Both the position numbers and the translations under genes were made by a program. 64,000 bases of DNA, taken from assembly GCA_030998015.1 (NCBI GenBank), contig JARWMV010000235.1:1708585-1772584 (forward strand), read 5' to 3'. Below, piece after piece: positions 33,629 through 45,539 of this stretch. Below the pieces are notes generated by a model. The model saw nothing but the letters and a program-made list of their open reading frames with translations, did not search any database and was not told the DNA's origin. Source of the stretch: Ceratorhiza oryzae-sativae. Taxonomy: Eukaryota; Basidiomycota; Agaricomycetes; Cantharellales; Ceratobasidiaceae. The stretch's first letter is position 1. The number at the start of each line of letters is the position of its first letter.

Positions 33629-35135
33629 GGCCTCTGTACTCTCAAAAGACATTACACCAGCTGGCAAGTGGCCTACCTTGAAGAGGCAAAAGAGTTTGAA
33701 CTTGCTCTCTAATCTGGCAGCATGGGACTACCTTGATCATGAGATAATTGATAATTATGTGCTTATGTTAGGTTTAATTTGTGCCTCTTAGCTTTGTGGT
33801 TTTCAATAGAGGCATTGCAGGAAACTTGACAATCAACTCTTTACAATCATTATAGCATCAAGCTGTGTTGAATATATGATAACAAGGTTGACCCATCAGC
33901 ACCATACAAGATGGTAGTCAAGTTTACCTGCAGGCACCAAAACCCAAATCATCCTCCCCACTATTGTTCTTGAACAAAGACCAGACATGGCACCACTTCA
34001 TTGCATGAAGGAGCTGAGAAGTGCAATGCTAAGTGCAGTGGTTTTTTGGATGGAGCCACAGAGTCCAATCCCAATATAACCCCTTACTCCAAGGCCAGGC
34101 ATTGTGTGATACTAGCACTTTGGAGTGCCCACTTGCATTGCTCCTTTGAGTAACTGACTGACAAGTTTCATTGCATGGAGGTGGATTATTTATGCCCTGG
34201 CACATATTTACCAGCCCCCTCAACTATCTCCCAAGATGTTAAAACTGTGTATGCTAAGTATGCTCCCTGTATCCAGGAGTATTTTCAGGCAAGTGTGGAT
34301 TATTTGTACAAATGAATTGTGCATTAATAGTGACCTTGCCAGAACCTCAAGGCTGCTGTCCATGTAGCAATTGACAGGTGGACTAGCCCTATCTTGGAGT
34401 CATACTTAGGCCTAGTTGTCATATGGTTTGACCAAAACAAAATCAATCAATCAATACTTGAGTTTATAAGGCAAGATCAATGATTCATGACACATATAAG
34501 GACCTAATTGACCCCATGAATTAGACTTACATCTGCTCATACTGGCAAATACCTTGCTGGAGAGGTTGCTTTATGCCTTCATTGTTATGCTCTTTGTGAC
34601 AAGGTATGTAAATTTTGGATGGCTGCAGAGTGCTTGAGTTGATATGATACAGATAATGGCAGCTACACTTGATAATGCAAGCAACAACCTTGTGATGATT
34701 TGTCACCTTTCAGGTGAGCAATCATATGTACAATGCTTGGCTCATATAATCAATCTTGTGGCTAAGGTCAGCTGCATTTGAGGTTCTGAAGCTGTAGCAA
34801 TATTGACCACCCATATGTTTACAGGCATTTATGCTCCCATTTTCTTGGCCATCCAAGTGTGCAAAACAGGTTATCAATTGGACTAGTCCTACTGTACTCA
34901 ATACCCCCTCTACCAGTACTGCTCAGGTGCAGGAGTTCCTCCAAGCACAACAGGTGGACAACAATGTAGAGTGTGGAGAACCAGAGGGAGCTGAAGGGGC
35001 TCAAGCAGATGAGGGGGAATTTGAGCACAACATTTTCGTAACTCAAGAAAGTGTTGTGAAGGTGATTGAGCAGCTATATGCACTACACAAAATAGCTCCA
35101 ACCAAACAGCAATTACAGAATGCACAAGATATCAT
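33629..35135 (+). pseudogene. hAT-family transposase remnant
   Basis: Pieces of a hAT transposase in plus order. Near 34140-34280: VDYLCPGTYLPAPSTISQDVKTVYAKYAPCIQEYFQ. Near 34360-34470: HVAIDRWTSPILESYLGLVVIWFDQNKINQSILEFIR, the first catalytic region (D-x-W-T). Near 34520-34610: HTGKYLAGEVALCLHCYALCDK. Near 34655-34770: TLDNASNN ... CLAHIINLVAK, the second catalytic Asp and the conserved CxxH. An intron follows, then an acidic stretch (GEPEGAEGAQADEGEFEHN) to about 35130. Stops interrupt all parts and the 3' end is lost at the junction with the reverse transcriptase. It is too decayed to drive the hAT-type MITEs of this window. Confidence 0.82.
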
Positions 35136-36811
35136 GCCCATGGGATATGTTCTTGGTTGTTCTGTGCTTTCTTGTACACTCTATAATGGACGTGGTCATC
35201 CTTTATAAATATGAACATATCCAGAAAGATAGAGAAATCCCTATTCACAGACCATACGATTTTGCAACCGTCGAATTTAATACCACTACATATTTTCAAG
35301 GCTTCTTCATGGTCATCTGCCTCTACTATAGCTAGTACATCATCGATATACCTTCGGTAGAATAAAATTCTTGATTCCATTGGTATAAATTGTTCTTCAA
35401 AATAAGCACCATAAAGGTTAGCTATGTCTGGGGATGACGCTACCCCCATAGCCAGGCCTTTGAGTTGCCTATAGAACTGGTCTTGAAATATGAAGATGAG
35501 ATTGTCGTTGGCTATGTCAAACAGATCATAGAACACTTTCATCTTATGGATCTGGCTTTCTTATAATTCTCCCAATTTGTCATTATCATTAAACCATTCG
35601 GGATAGTAGTGGTCTACACAATATGTAGCCATAATCTTCCTACTCTCGAAGAGTGGAACATTAGGATAATAGGCTGTGACGTCGCCTGAGACTATCCATA
35701 CTTTCTGATCCTTGGGGAGTTTCACCCCTTTAAGTGCTATAGCTAAAGCCTTACTTCCTTCTAATACGTAGGGCTGCACCTTGACTATAAGCTTGAGTAA
35801 ATGGCTGAAAATCTTAGCAGCTGGATTTACCATCACTGAGTGACATGGAACGATTGGTCTCATTTTCCATGGGTTTTTATGTATCTTAGGGATACCATAA
35901 AACCTGGGCATCCCTTTCCAAGGGTCCCATTCAGGGATGGCATGTACACACCACTTATGTTGCTGTTTAGAGACACCAGGCCATTCCCCTTCTTTAGCCA
36001 GTTTCCTAATAGCTTCGCGTTTTCTAACCATATGTCCTAGTGCTATGAATGGGACTATTTTTTGATAATCTGTAGATTCAAGCATTTTTAGGCACTGCTG
36101 AAGGTACCATTCACGTGTTATGACTGCACATCCGAGGTTTTTGTCCATAGGAAGGACTAGGTATCCACCATTGTTGATGAAGTCCTTAACAGGCTTTAAC
36201 TGCACAAGACTGTGATCTCTTGGCAATCCATGAGGGGGAATAGCATTGAGCATTTGCTCAATAGACGCTTGCCCTTTCTCAAGACCTGCTTCCATGTTCC
36301 AACTCATATCAGGTGCACCTTCTGAGGTTTTACCCTTAAAGTTGAATTGCAGTAGGTATTCTGCTTCAGCATCATTGTCAGCATTTTTATTCAGGAAGAA
36401 GTATTTCCATCTTAATCAGTTGCAAAAATCTTGCCACGCATTACTAACGATAGAGTGATTCACAGGAGAGAACAACATATATTTCAGACCTGCAGACAGA
36501 TGAATCGATACATTATTAGGGAGAACTACCCCTGGCCCAACGTGAACCCCTTTCCTAAACGCTGCTAACCTCCTTATTTCATAAGGGACGCGCTCGAGTA
36601 GGACTTTAATGGCTATATTAATTGGTAAGTACAGAATATCGTCAGGGTAACTAGACAGATGTTCGTACCTCCATTCAGAGCTTCTGATCATTTGGATCTT
36701 CTGCTCGGCCCAGTGTTGGAATTGCCACCTATCAATAGGATGGAAACTCAATACCCCCCTGAGAAATAATACTATTTTTTTGAAAAATTTCTGGCTCCAA
36801 TATGGTCTCAT
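35132..36811 (-). pseudogene. Penelope-type (endonuclease-less) reverse transcriptase, broken
   Basis: One minus frame of about 560 codons with stops at 36416-36418 (TGA after QDFCN) and 35561-35563 (TAA after LGEL). Reverse transcriptase motifs in order: YLVLPMDKNLGCAVI, MPRFYGIPKIHKNPWKMRPIVPCHS, IVSGDVTAYYPNVPL (first Asp), QLKGLAMGVASSPDIANLYG, FYRRYIDDVLAIVEA (catalytic DD) and FSIFLDMFIF. The PKIHK, RPI and YIDD patterns point to Penelope-like elements, and no GIY-YIG endonuclease is seen, as in the Coprina group described from fungal telomeres. The C terminus stops at HIPWA and runs into hAT sequence, so the 3' part is missing. CpG is present, so it is younger than the hAT relic. Confidence 0.75.
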
Positions 36812-37059
36812 GGATGTAAGGTGTGATATAGAGTGGATACAACATCATCCTGTGAGGGGCCACTCATCCAGTGGGCAGGTGAATTGAATGTTTTTTTTTA
36901 TTGATGGTCAAATAATTATGTTGTTGTAAATTCAAACCAATCATAGTACAGCAAGAATATCAGGTGAGAAATGAAACAAAAAAATTCAGACAAATATAGG
37001 GAGACAACTACCAAGTCTTGCATTCAGGACAATGCACCACAATATAGCTAACTACCATT

Positions 37060-37256
37060 CCAATAGATCTAACCTAACCAACAGCCTAAGACCTAACCTA
37101 ACCAAGCTTGAATTCATTCAGCAGCCTAAACCTAACCTAACCAAGCTTGAATTTATTCAACAGCCTAACCTAACCTTGCACAAATCTATTCAGGAGCCTA
37201 ACATAGCCTAACACCTAACCTTGAATGAATGTGTTCAGCAACCCACACCTAACCAG
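37060..37256. repeat. CCTAA-rich minisatellite
   Basis: About five degenerate units of roughly 40 bp, each with CCTAACCTAACC-like runs followed by AAGCTTGAAT(T)(C/T)ATTCA(G/A)CAG. The runs are close to, but not the same as, the TTAGGG telomere repeat. They lie just upstream of the reverse transcriptase start (minus strand). Confidence 0.7.
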
Positions 37257-37379
37257 CTCCTGTTCATCTACATGTCAGGCAAAAATTTTGCCAGATTCTT
37301 GTACTGGGAGCAGGAATCCAGTGCATTTTGGCCATTCCTTTTGGAGGTTACAAGTGCAACATGTGATCATGTAACCTCA

Positions 37380-37740
37380 CCAATGGACAGTCAGTCACCC
37401 ATTGGGATGGTGCTTATGAATGTGACTACATGACCAGGTCCAATGGATGGGCAGCCACCCATCAGGACAGCGCTTAATCAAGATCATGTGACTAGTCCAT
37501 TGGGCAGCCAGCTGTTCATCAGGACATAGCTGTGCTAAGCGACTTGGTTCACTACTGAGACATTTTATGCTCCTTGTTATATTTCTAGTTCCCTCCATTA
37601 CATGTGCTGTCTGTGCCTCACTTGTTTAGATATTTTTACTCTCTTAGATTAGTATAAATGCGCTGTACCCCAGGTAGTTAAAAGCAGCAATTAATTGCAA
37701 TTTATTTCCTCTTATTGCACTCACTTGACTGCACTATGTT
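37380..37740 (+). repeat. GC-hairpin/CACGTG dispersed repeat, copy 1
   Basis: Unit with AGCGCTTAATCAAGATCATG, TGTGACTAGTCCATTGGGC, GCTAAGCGACTTGG, AGTATAAATGCGCTGTA and AGCAGCAATTAATTGC in order. It is shared with copies at 37965-38290 (inverted), 40600-40840 (inverted) and 41090-41420 (direct). No coding capacity. Confidence 0.75.
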
Positions 37741-37964
37741 CAACAATTCCTGCACCACACTGTGAAAAGTCCTGGAAATACAATGAGGTGCCTGAGTACT
37801 ACCTGAGTACCCCAGTGCAGTCTGGGTAGTGCCAAATGCCTTTTGTTGTATGACTTCAATGTGAAATTCATAAAGGGTCTCAAACCAACTAAATGCTGAA
37901 TTGTTCCCTGGAATTGGCAGGCCGGCATCCTATCATTGGCAGCTTGTACAGGTGTACTTTATGA

Positions 37965-38290
37965 TTGTGTTGAATGTAGTGGAGCAGAGTGAGCAGAATT
38001 AATAGAATAAATCATAATAAATCGCTGTGTATAACTAGCTAAGAGTACAGTGCATTTATACTATTCTAAGTATCTAAATCTATATAAGCAAGATCCAGAC
38101 AGCAGGATTCATGATAGGAACTGAAAATAAATGTGTGGAACATAAAGTGTCTTGCCAATGATCCAAGCCATGTCCCGATGAGCGCCTGGCCACCCATCGG
38201 ACCTGTCACGTGATTACGTAATTAAGCGCTGGACCGATGAGCAGCCGGCCATCCATCGGACCCAATTACATATGCTCTTGCACTTGTGAC
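37965..38290 (-). repeat. GC-hairpin/CACGTG dispersed repeat, copy 2 (inverted)
   Basis: Reverse of copy 1: contains GCATTTATACTATTCTAAG, then CCGATGAGCGCCTGG...CATCGG and GTCACGTGAT at about 38208. Together with copy 1 it forms imperfect inverted arms around about 220 bp, so 37380-38290 could be one nonautonomous element with long inverted repeats. No target duplication was identified. Confidence 0.7.
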
Positions 38291-39380
38291 TCTCAACAGA
38301 TTGACAACATTTCATGATTTAACCATCAGCATGATATTCAGGTGATGTTGGTCAGTGTCAGAACGCATAGCATATTTGTCTTTCCTTGGGTGTGCTATTG
38401 TACTCAGTTGTAGTGCCAGATCGTACCCAGATAGACACTTGGTACTACATTCTAATATTATGTTCGGGCGGTTCTGACACTAGCTCGACAGCTATGTTGC
38501 ACTTAGGCTAGGTTTGTGTTGCGCGACTTCCAGGTTCCTGTCAGAACAGGGCAAGAGTTTGTGTTGAACTACAATAGAGTACCAATTCTTGCTGCAGTGA
38601 CCTGCACCTTGTTGTTCCTGTTTCCCTGCACCCCCAAATTCACTAAATGCCTGTGAGCTCTGGAATGAAAATATTTCACCAATCCAGAATAAGGCAAAGA
38701 CATGTTCTGAGCCTATCTGAGTTACTCAGAAGACCCAAAATTACCTCAGTCAGCCTGCACAGGGGGTTTCAGGTGATATTTTTGCTTTAAGGGGTACGTT
38801 TCCACTAATTACCCCTTTAAATCTTACTGAATTGACATAAGCTTTTGTACAATGGTTTGAATAGGTGGTATGCATATATTCTTGCCAGGGGGGCAGCAAA
38901 TGCAGTCAGTTTTATTAGTGCATGTGGCGCATTCAGGGTTAATTGCTCCTGAAATCCCCCTTTAGCTTGTACTACAGCATTTTTAAGGCCTTCTGATAAT
39001 GGCTGTTGCACCCAATAGCTTGGCGCGCATTGGATGGTGTTTCATACATCCCATCTTGGTAGGTTTTGACTGTTAGCTATTTGGCTGCACGCTTCACTGA
39101 TTTCTTTCAACTTGTTGGGCTGTGATCACCCCTTATGGAAATTCCGTTCTGGATGGTTTTGATATATTCTGAAAGCCAGAATTCCGTAGTAATTTTCTAT
39201 ATAAATCATATTACTTTGTGGTGAGTTTATTGGACACCGAAATTTCGCTTTGCAGCACTTTCACTGCTCTCTCACTGATCTTGAGACTGAGGCAGTGTGT
39301 GGCAATGGTGGTACAGGACATGCAAGATTCCACCATTTATCTGCCTGCATTCACATGCCAGTGCTCAAATTAAGGGTATA
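38291..39380. other. No gene recognised
   Basis: Intermediate CpG content, no supported open frame. A 64-codon minus frame at 38817-39011 (LKNAVVQAKGGFQEQLTLNAPHALIKL) is not recognised and may be a relic. Confidence 0.4.
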
Positions 39381-39600
39381 TGAACTACAGACATAGTCAG
39401 AATGCCAAATCCTCAACCAACATCTCTGTGGCTGTCTTGGAAAAATGACTTGGTAGCAAACCAAGTTGCCTGACACTGCCACGTCCCAATGAGCAGCTGG
39501 CCGCTCACCGGACTGGTCACGTGCTCATGCAATTAAGCTGTGTCCCAGTGGGCAACCAGATGGTCATGTGACCTTATTTATTTATTTATTTTGTTTGCAT
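39380..39600 (-). repeat. GC-hairpin/CACGTG dispersed repeat, partial copy 3
   Basis: Inverted partial copy: GGTAGCAAACCAAGTTGCC, CCACGTCCCAATGAGCAGC, CACCGGACTGGTCACGTGC, GCAATTAAGCTG. It is shorter and more diverged than copies 1 and 2. Confidence 0.55.
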
Positions 39601-39999
39601 ACATATTTAGAGACCTACATGAACACAAGGTTGAACCAGTCACAAGAAATATGAGAGCCACGTCCAAGAGAGCAGAGAATGGAACACAGAGGGTGGGACA
39701 GGGGACAGAGGTCAAACGGCCCGAAGGCATACTAAAGACATCACATGACCATATGAAACACACGAACTGTTGCACCAGGACAGGAAATGTCGGTTATTCT
39801 CACAATTTATGTAATAGCACATAATTGAGAGCAGTAGAATAGAATATGGACTAAGAAAAATATATGTATCATATATTTGACATGCGATAGAGGTCTGGTC
39901 ACTAAGTCAATCTATCTATGTTATCGCTGCATGATGAGATTCTGGGGCGAAAGCATATTCGTCAGCTACAAATCGACAGCATAAGTCGAGACTCACATC

Positions 40000-40439
40000 T
40001 CAGTCACCTAAAAGCCCATGAGCCTGTAGTACTATAAGAATGAAGTTGGTGAGTAAGCCAAGATATCAGCAATAGGATGAAGAAAAAACTTACACTCATT
40101 CTCGTATTGCTCAATCTCTCTCCTGCATGCGGCACTTGTCTCTCGGTTGATCTTGTCGCATAGTTCATGATAACCAAGAGTGAGCAAATCAGGACTCGCC
40201 GCTTGCTCCACCAGAGCTGCCTGAAAAACGGCATAGGCCTTGGCCTTGGCCTCCTCACCTCCTCCCACAAGGCGATCAATCTGGTAGGAATGAACAAACT
40301 GGATTGCCTTGCCAAACGCTCCAAACGGTGGCAATCGCGTTTGATCAAGGTTGGGATAAAATATGTAAGTGATTTCAAGAAGAACTAGTGCTGGTGCGCG
40401 TCGAGATTCAATGTATTTGATGTAGGCAGGTAAACTCAT
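40000..40439 (-). CDS. Small conserved-looking protein, two exons, 125 residues
   Basis: ATG at 40437-40439; exon 1 40439-40094; GT-AG intron 40093-40032; exon 2 40031-40000 with TGA at 40000-40002. The protein starts MSLPAYIKYIESRRAPALVLL and continues FYPNLDQTRLPPFGAFGKAIQF, then a Glu/Ala-rich helical part and CDKINRETSAACRREIEQYENELLQAHGLLGD. It appears alpha-helical and soluble. Many CpG sites and an undamaged frame set it apart from the decayed DNA around it. I do not recognise the family. It is flanked on both sides by inverted copies of the hairpin repeat, so it could be captured cargo. Confidence 0.6.
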
Positions 40440-40599
40440 TGTTGGGGGGGGGTGAGAGTGAGGGAAGCATAGGCAACAGCAGGTGAAAACAAGCATGATC
40501 CAACACAGGGTCCTGCTGGTAGATTGATAAGCATTGAATTTAAACATATCAAGGAGCGGAAATGAAGTTTATTGAACGGCATTGTTAAACATACTGCAA

Positions 40600-40840
40600 T
40601 TGAGCAAGAGGAATAAATGGAAACAGAATCCAATTAATCGCTGGTAAGAATTATCAAAGTATACAACACATTTATGCTATCGTAAACATATAAAACCACC
40701 CTGCTAGTGAGCTCAGTCGGCTGGTACAGCCACCCCCCGATGAGCAGCCGGTTGCCCACCGGACTGATCACATGACTATGAATTAAGCGCCAGTCCAATG
40801 AGCGGCTGGCTGCCTATTGAGACAGTCATGTGAGCTTGCA
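40600..40840 (-). repeat. GC-hairpin/CACGTG dispersed repeat, copy 4 (inverted)
   Basis: Inverted copy with CCAATTAATCGCTGG, ACATTTATGCTATC, CCCGATGAGCAGCCGG, CACCGGACTGATCACATGAC and AATTAAGCGCCAGTCC. It lies head to head with copy 5. Confidence 0.65.
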
Positions 40841-41089
40841 ATTTTTTATATCATGTGTATTTAACAAGCTATATAAGCACACAGTCAAACCACTCAGAAA
40901 ATCACACAATATTTTAGTGAATTTATGAAAATCCAGCCATTCTTCTCTGTGGCTACAGCAATTTTCTTTAGCACTCAGGCTCTTCAACGGATGACTCAGG
41001 AGCAGAAAATTTTCTATGATAAGTGGTTCGCCATCCACCAAGACAGTCAAAAAACTTTCAGTCCCAATCAATGACCAGATAGCTGTCCA

Positions 41090-41420
41090 TCGGTTGGGAT
41101 GCACTCACACAACTGAGTTCGGTGGACAGCTGGCTGCCCATCAGGACAGCGCTTAATAACGATCACATGACTAGTCCGTTGGGCGGCCAGCCGTTCATCG
41201 GGACATGGCAGTGCTAAGCGACTTGGTTCACCACCAAGGCACTTTATGTTACTTGTTACATTTATTGTTCCCTCCATGAATTGTGCTGCATTTTCATAGC
41301 TTGCATAGATTTTTCACCCCATTTGAGTAGCATAAATGCATTGTACACTTTGTTAGTTAATAGCAGCAATTAATTGCGATCAACTTCATTTTATTGCTCT
41401 CAATTCATTGTGCTACATCC
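41090..41420 (+). repeat. GC-hairpin/CACGTG dispersed repeat, copy 5
   Basis: Close to copy 1: CATCAGGACAGCGCTTAATA, CGATCACATGACTAGTCCG, GGGCGGCCAGCCGTTCATC, GCTAAGCGACTTGG, AGCATAAATGCATTGTACA and AGCAGCAATTAATTGCG. Confidence 0.75.
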
Positions 41421-41629
41421 AGAAATACTGCATCTTCCAGCTTCAATAAACAACCAGTCAATAATTTCATGTTCTCAGCTCATGTATGCCTTGAGAACAG
41501 TTGAAGCCCATGAGACAACCTAGCGCATAAGAACGACAGGTGGCTGGCGATACCTCACAGCATCACTCTAGATATGCCATTATAGTTTAAAAGTGCAACA
41601 TGTGCCTCTGTAACCTTGCCAAGGGCAGG

Positions 41630-41935
41630 CGCTCAGGATGGAGTCATGTGACCATCTTGATGAATGGCTGGCCACCCAACGGGACTGCGCTAGTCTTATC
41701 ATGTGACCAGACCAATCACCATACCCAGTTGCCCATTGACACTTGGATCAGTTAAGTGACTAACATGTCCCATTGAGATACTAACTGCTGACTTTCTATG
41801 CTCTGGTGTCTTGTTTACACTCTTTTTTCAGGTGTACCTACTTATTTTCAAGCACTCATCCCTGTCTAGATTTTCTGTCTTTTACTAGCTTATACAAAGT
41901 TGTGATTACAATCATTTGCACTCACTTATTTCAAC
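41630..41935 (+). repeat. GC-hairpin/CACGTG dispersed repeat, diverged copy 6
   Basis: More diverged plus copy: GATGAATGGCTGGCCACCC, TTATCATGTGACCAGACC, AGTTAAGTGACTAACATG. It precedes the second OrsD-RecQ-like gene. Confidence 0.45.
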
Positions 41936-42149
41936 ATAATATCTGTGTCTGAGCAGTGCATATACCTGCTATCTGGGAATCTCATGACTTGCCATCCTGT
42001 CCAGGTACAAAAAACACGAGGTGCAACATGATCCCAGGAAGAAGTCCACAATAGGGATAGCTGTGTCCTTATTGGGCATAGGCCTCTTGTCAGGCAAGTC
42101 ATGTGTGTCCCAGGTAATAGGTCTTAAGTTTTTCATTCCATTCAGGCAC

Positions 42150-45100
42150 CACCTCCACAGTTTATCCTCTCTTGAGAATGACCCAGTACTCTACTATTTC
42201 TTCCCATGAGCCAGCGTTTCATCCTGTACCCAACTATCCAGGTGTCATTTCTGACTCAAAGCTTCGTCATCTCGGTCTAGGGATAGTCAAAGAGCTGAAA
42301 CTGCTTTGCTGCACAATTTGCAAGTGGATCTGCCTGCTTCAGCTCCCTACAATACACAAGCATATCCATGACCACAATATCATCAACAATCACATCTTCA
42401 CCACCAAGAAAATACAGGACACTCTGGGGTCTTATGACATTTACACAGGATATGTGAGCCCTCAATTTACGTTACTCATGCTCAAAATCTTTACTCTCTG
42501 TCTGTTAGCTGCCTGATTTCCCAAGGCCAAACAAGCTGGCCATTCCCTACAAAGCTCTCCCAACAAAGGAAGGGTTCATTTGTCAACTTTGCAAGATAGA
42601 GAACATCCAGGCATACTTATTCTCCAACTTGAACTTGGACAACCACTTTTGGCAAAAGCATGAAGGCACCCTTGGCCAACCACTGAGCCATACTCGGCCT
42701 GCCAAGTTCCAAACATTTTGCACAGGGTACAACAATGGCAACCTTTTCTTTGAAGTCACCGATGCACCCAACTATGATCTCTTGTCACAGCCCAAGGATA
42801 CGACTGAGGTTGAACAGTACATCACCCACCAACAGTCAGCAAACAAGATGGCCGCTGCTTTGGCTCAAGAGTACCGCCCTGTCTATGTTTCTGTCTTGGC
42901 TGGAGATTCATTGAAGGAATCCCACCACACACTATTCTACACAGGATGGTCCATGCATGTTGCGAATTGAGACTCTGCATTCCTTGTGGGACTAGTCACA
43001 CTGTGCTCCAAAGATGACCCTCTCTTCCATATTGCAAATGCAGCCAAGCAGACATTTGACCAGGCTCAGGAATTGATCCAGGCTGCACCAGAGCCTCTTT
43101 GCCTGGCAATCAAGGATGATGGAAGTGGGTAAGCTTCTTAATGATTCACATATCTGGAAATCTACTCATCAGTCAACTGATCTGATCTCACACATCAGGG
43201 GCAACTTGAAACCCATGACAACACTTGACAAAGATGCTCGAAAGGAGTACACTAGGACCTTGCAACGTTGGTGTGTATTCATTGTAAGGCTCTATCAACT
43301 ATATGTGGCAAAGGACAATCGATATCCAATCACCCTGGGAGCTAACCAGCAGGTCAGTGTGCTTGTCCTACCCTTCATAAGATCACAAAACAACTAAATA
43401 TATTTGTGAAGTATGTTTGTCAATGTGTCAAGCGTTACTGCAACAACAGTGATGAATACGCAGGCAGCAAGATGGTACTTCAGCTTGCCCATGCCTTCTG
43501 GGCTCTGGGTTCACTTCAGGAGTTCAGCCATTTAATCAAAGACAAGATGAATGATCCCACTGCCCACTTTGCTGCACTGATCAATCTCCATGAGGATGGG
43601 ACGTTCCAGTCCCCATGCAACATTTCACACAATGTTGTTCAGCTCAAGTATATCATTCATTCTCTGCTACTCCTCTGGGCTGATATCCAACGGCAACGAG
43701 ACATTGCTGAAAGGAGATCCCAAATGGCATCTGCTTCACAACAAGATGATCCACTTGCAGAGTATGTTTTTTCACTAGTTTCTGGACATGAATCTCATGA
43801 CAGCTCTCTAGAGTCATGCTCAACATTGCCAAGTTAATTTCAAAGCGTTATGGTTATGTCACTCCCTTCTCCAACATCTGCACTGTTGTCTCCATTGCAT
43901 CCAAGTATGCAGCCAGCTCCATCCACCCTCCAAATGTCAACTGGTTAGACCTTGATACTGTCATTGTTGCTGGCCAGCAGGTCCATCTGCCAACATTTGG
44001 TGCTGCAGCTGTCCGTCAAGTGGAGCAAGCATGGGATCATATCATGACCAAGGTTCTCCTGGGGATGACACTTGAAGAACTGAAATTCAATGTGACTGAA
44101 GACACCCACATCTATGATGACCTCTCCCACACAGATGCTGGCTATTGCATGTTTGTTGATCCTTGCAATCCTTTCCCTGGAATGATCCTCTGTCTTGCTG
44201 AGAAAGCATTTGAACTCCGCCCTGGAGTCCTAGCCACTGGTATGCATGTCAATCATGAAGGCAAGCTGTGGATCAGTTGGAATGATGAGGGTGCACTCAG
44301 GTGGTTATGCAACTACCATCAGGCTGTTGAGGATATGTCAGTCCTCATGTTTTTGTTGGGTGGGCAGTGTCCTCGAGGAGCAGAGCATTGCACAGCAAAG
44401 TTATCTAACATGCCATATTGTCAATGGAATTATTTTTGTCCCTCTCCTGGAGTCATCACCAAAGTGCTCATGTATGGCAAGAACTCGAGCAACACAGGGC
44501 ATGATCGGCCTATAGCTCATGCTCTTCCCTGGCAAGTAGGCCAGTTGTTCCTCATCCTCTATGGCTTGGCTCGTCCAATCGCAGGGCATTTAACTCAGCG
44601 GTTCCATGATCAAGAACATCAGGTTGTCCAAGAGACATCAGCCTTCGCCATTGCTGGAGTGGAGATGAGCTCATCCAGGCACTCCATCCTAATCCAACAG
44701 TTCTTTGAGGATATGATGGGCATAGATGTAGGCATCCAAACCCTGCACCATATCCTAACTGCAGTCCAGAAGAAACGAGTCCCAGGCACCAGCACACTCT
44801 GGGACATGATGATGTCTGCCATGGACACCTCTGGAGGCCACACCAGCGAGATTGTTTCAGCACACTATGCTGTAGATATTGCACAGCTTCACATCCTGGC
44901 TGACAACGACTTGCTCAAATATCTCTTTTGCTCATTTGAGATGCTCTACCAGATCTTCCGAGCCCTCCTTACACCAACTGAGTTAAGGAGGCTTCCAGGG
45001 CTCCGCAAGGCAGTTGGCAATCAGCAAGAGACTCATTCATGCACTGCCATCGACCAAGATTCACTTGTTGCTTCCATGGGTGCCAAGCTTGAAAACATTC

Positions 45101-45365
45101 AGGAGCCATTTGCATGTTGTGTCACAGAGGTAATCATGGACAGGCTTGATGGACAAGAGGCAATAGGCCCAGTTGCAAAGCCACATCAAGGACCTTCACA
45201 GCACAATGCAGCCCCTGTGCTCCCCAAGCATCTTGCTCTGTTGCGACTTTACACTGGTAATCAAGCAGCAACATGGTCTTCCATTGGACAGGGAAAGTCT
45301 ATAGCCTTGGTTCTCCAACGTTGTTCATCCCTGCTCATCAATCTGCCTACCAGCAGGTTAGGTTA
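42150..45365 (+). pseudogene. OrsD-RecQ-like (telomere-linked type) gene, locus 2, cut at the helicase domain
   Basis: Better preserved homologue of 16560-21089. The N-terminal OrsD/DUF3505-like part has LKLLCCTICKWICLLQLPTIHKHIHDH (about 42290) and GFICQLCKIENIQAYLFSNLNLDNHFWQKH (about 42570). A TGA at about 42968 follows SMHVAN. Next come RTLQRWCVFIVRLYQLYVAKDNRYPITLGANQQ (43255) and a 516-codon open frame at 43816-45366 containing the middle region (WISWNDEGALRWLCNYHQAVEDMSVLMFLLGGQCPRG). It ends LVLQRCSSLLINLPTSRLG, i.e. just where Walker A (LPTGSGKS in relatives) should start. Immediately after comes AGGTTAGGTTAGGTTAATAC. The helicase domain is missing, so this is a truncation rather than slow decay. 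Confidence 0.75.
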
Positions 45366-45376
45366 GGTTAATACTG
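45357..45376. repeat. Short (AGGTT)3 run at the truncation point
   Basis: AGGTTAGGTTAGGTTAATAC directly abuts the broken helicase frame. It is too short to be called telomeric by itself. Confidence 0.5.
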
Positions 45377-45539
45377 AAATCTAGGTGGAGCTAGGTTGGG
45401 AAATCTCCAGCATACCTCTACTCTCACTCAAGTACTTTTTGCATGACCCCATGGTCTGTTAGTCTAGAGGCACACCAGATGTCTGATCTAAACCTATTAT
45501 CACCATTTCATTCAAAAAACAGTTGTGTTACCACTTAAT

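Noticed and set aside
33629..35135. The hAT remnant as the active source of the two MITEs
   Set aside because: Many stops, missing 3' end and no matching TAGAG/TAAGG terminal repeats seen around it.
37060..37256. True telomere repeat
   Set aside because: Runs are CCTAACCTAACC, not CCCTAA, and alternate with non-telomeric sequence; called a minisatellite instead.
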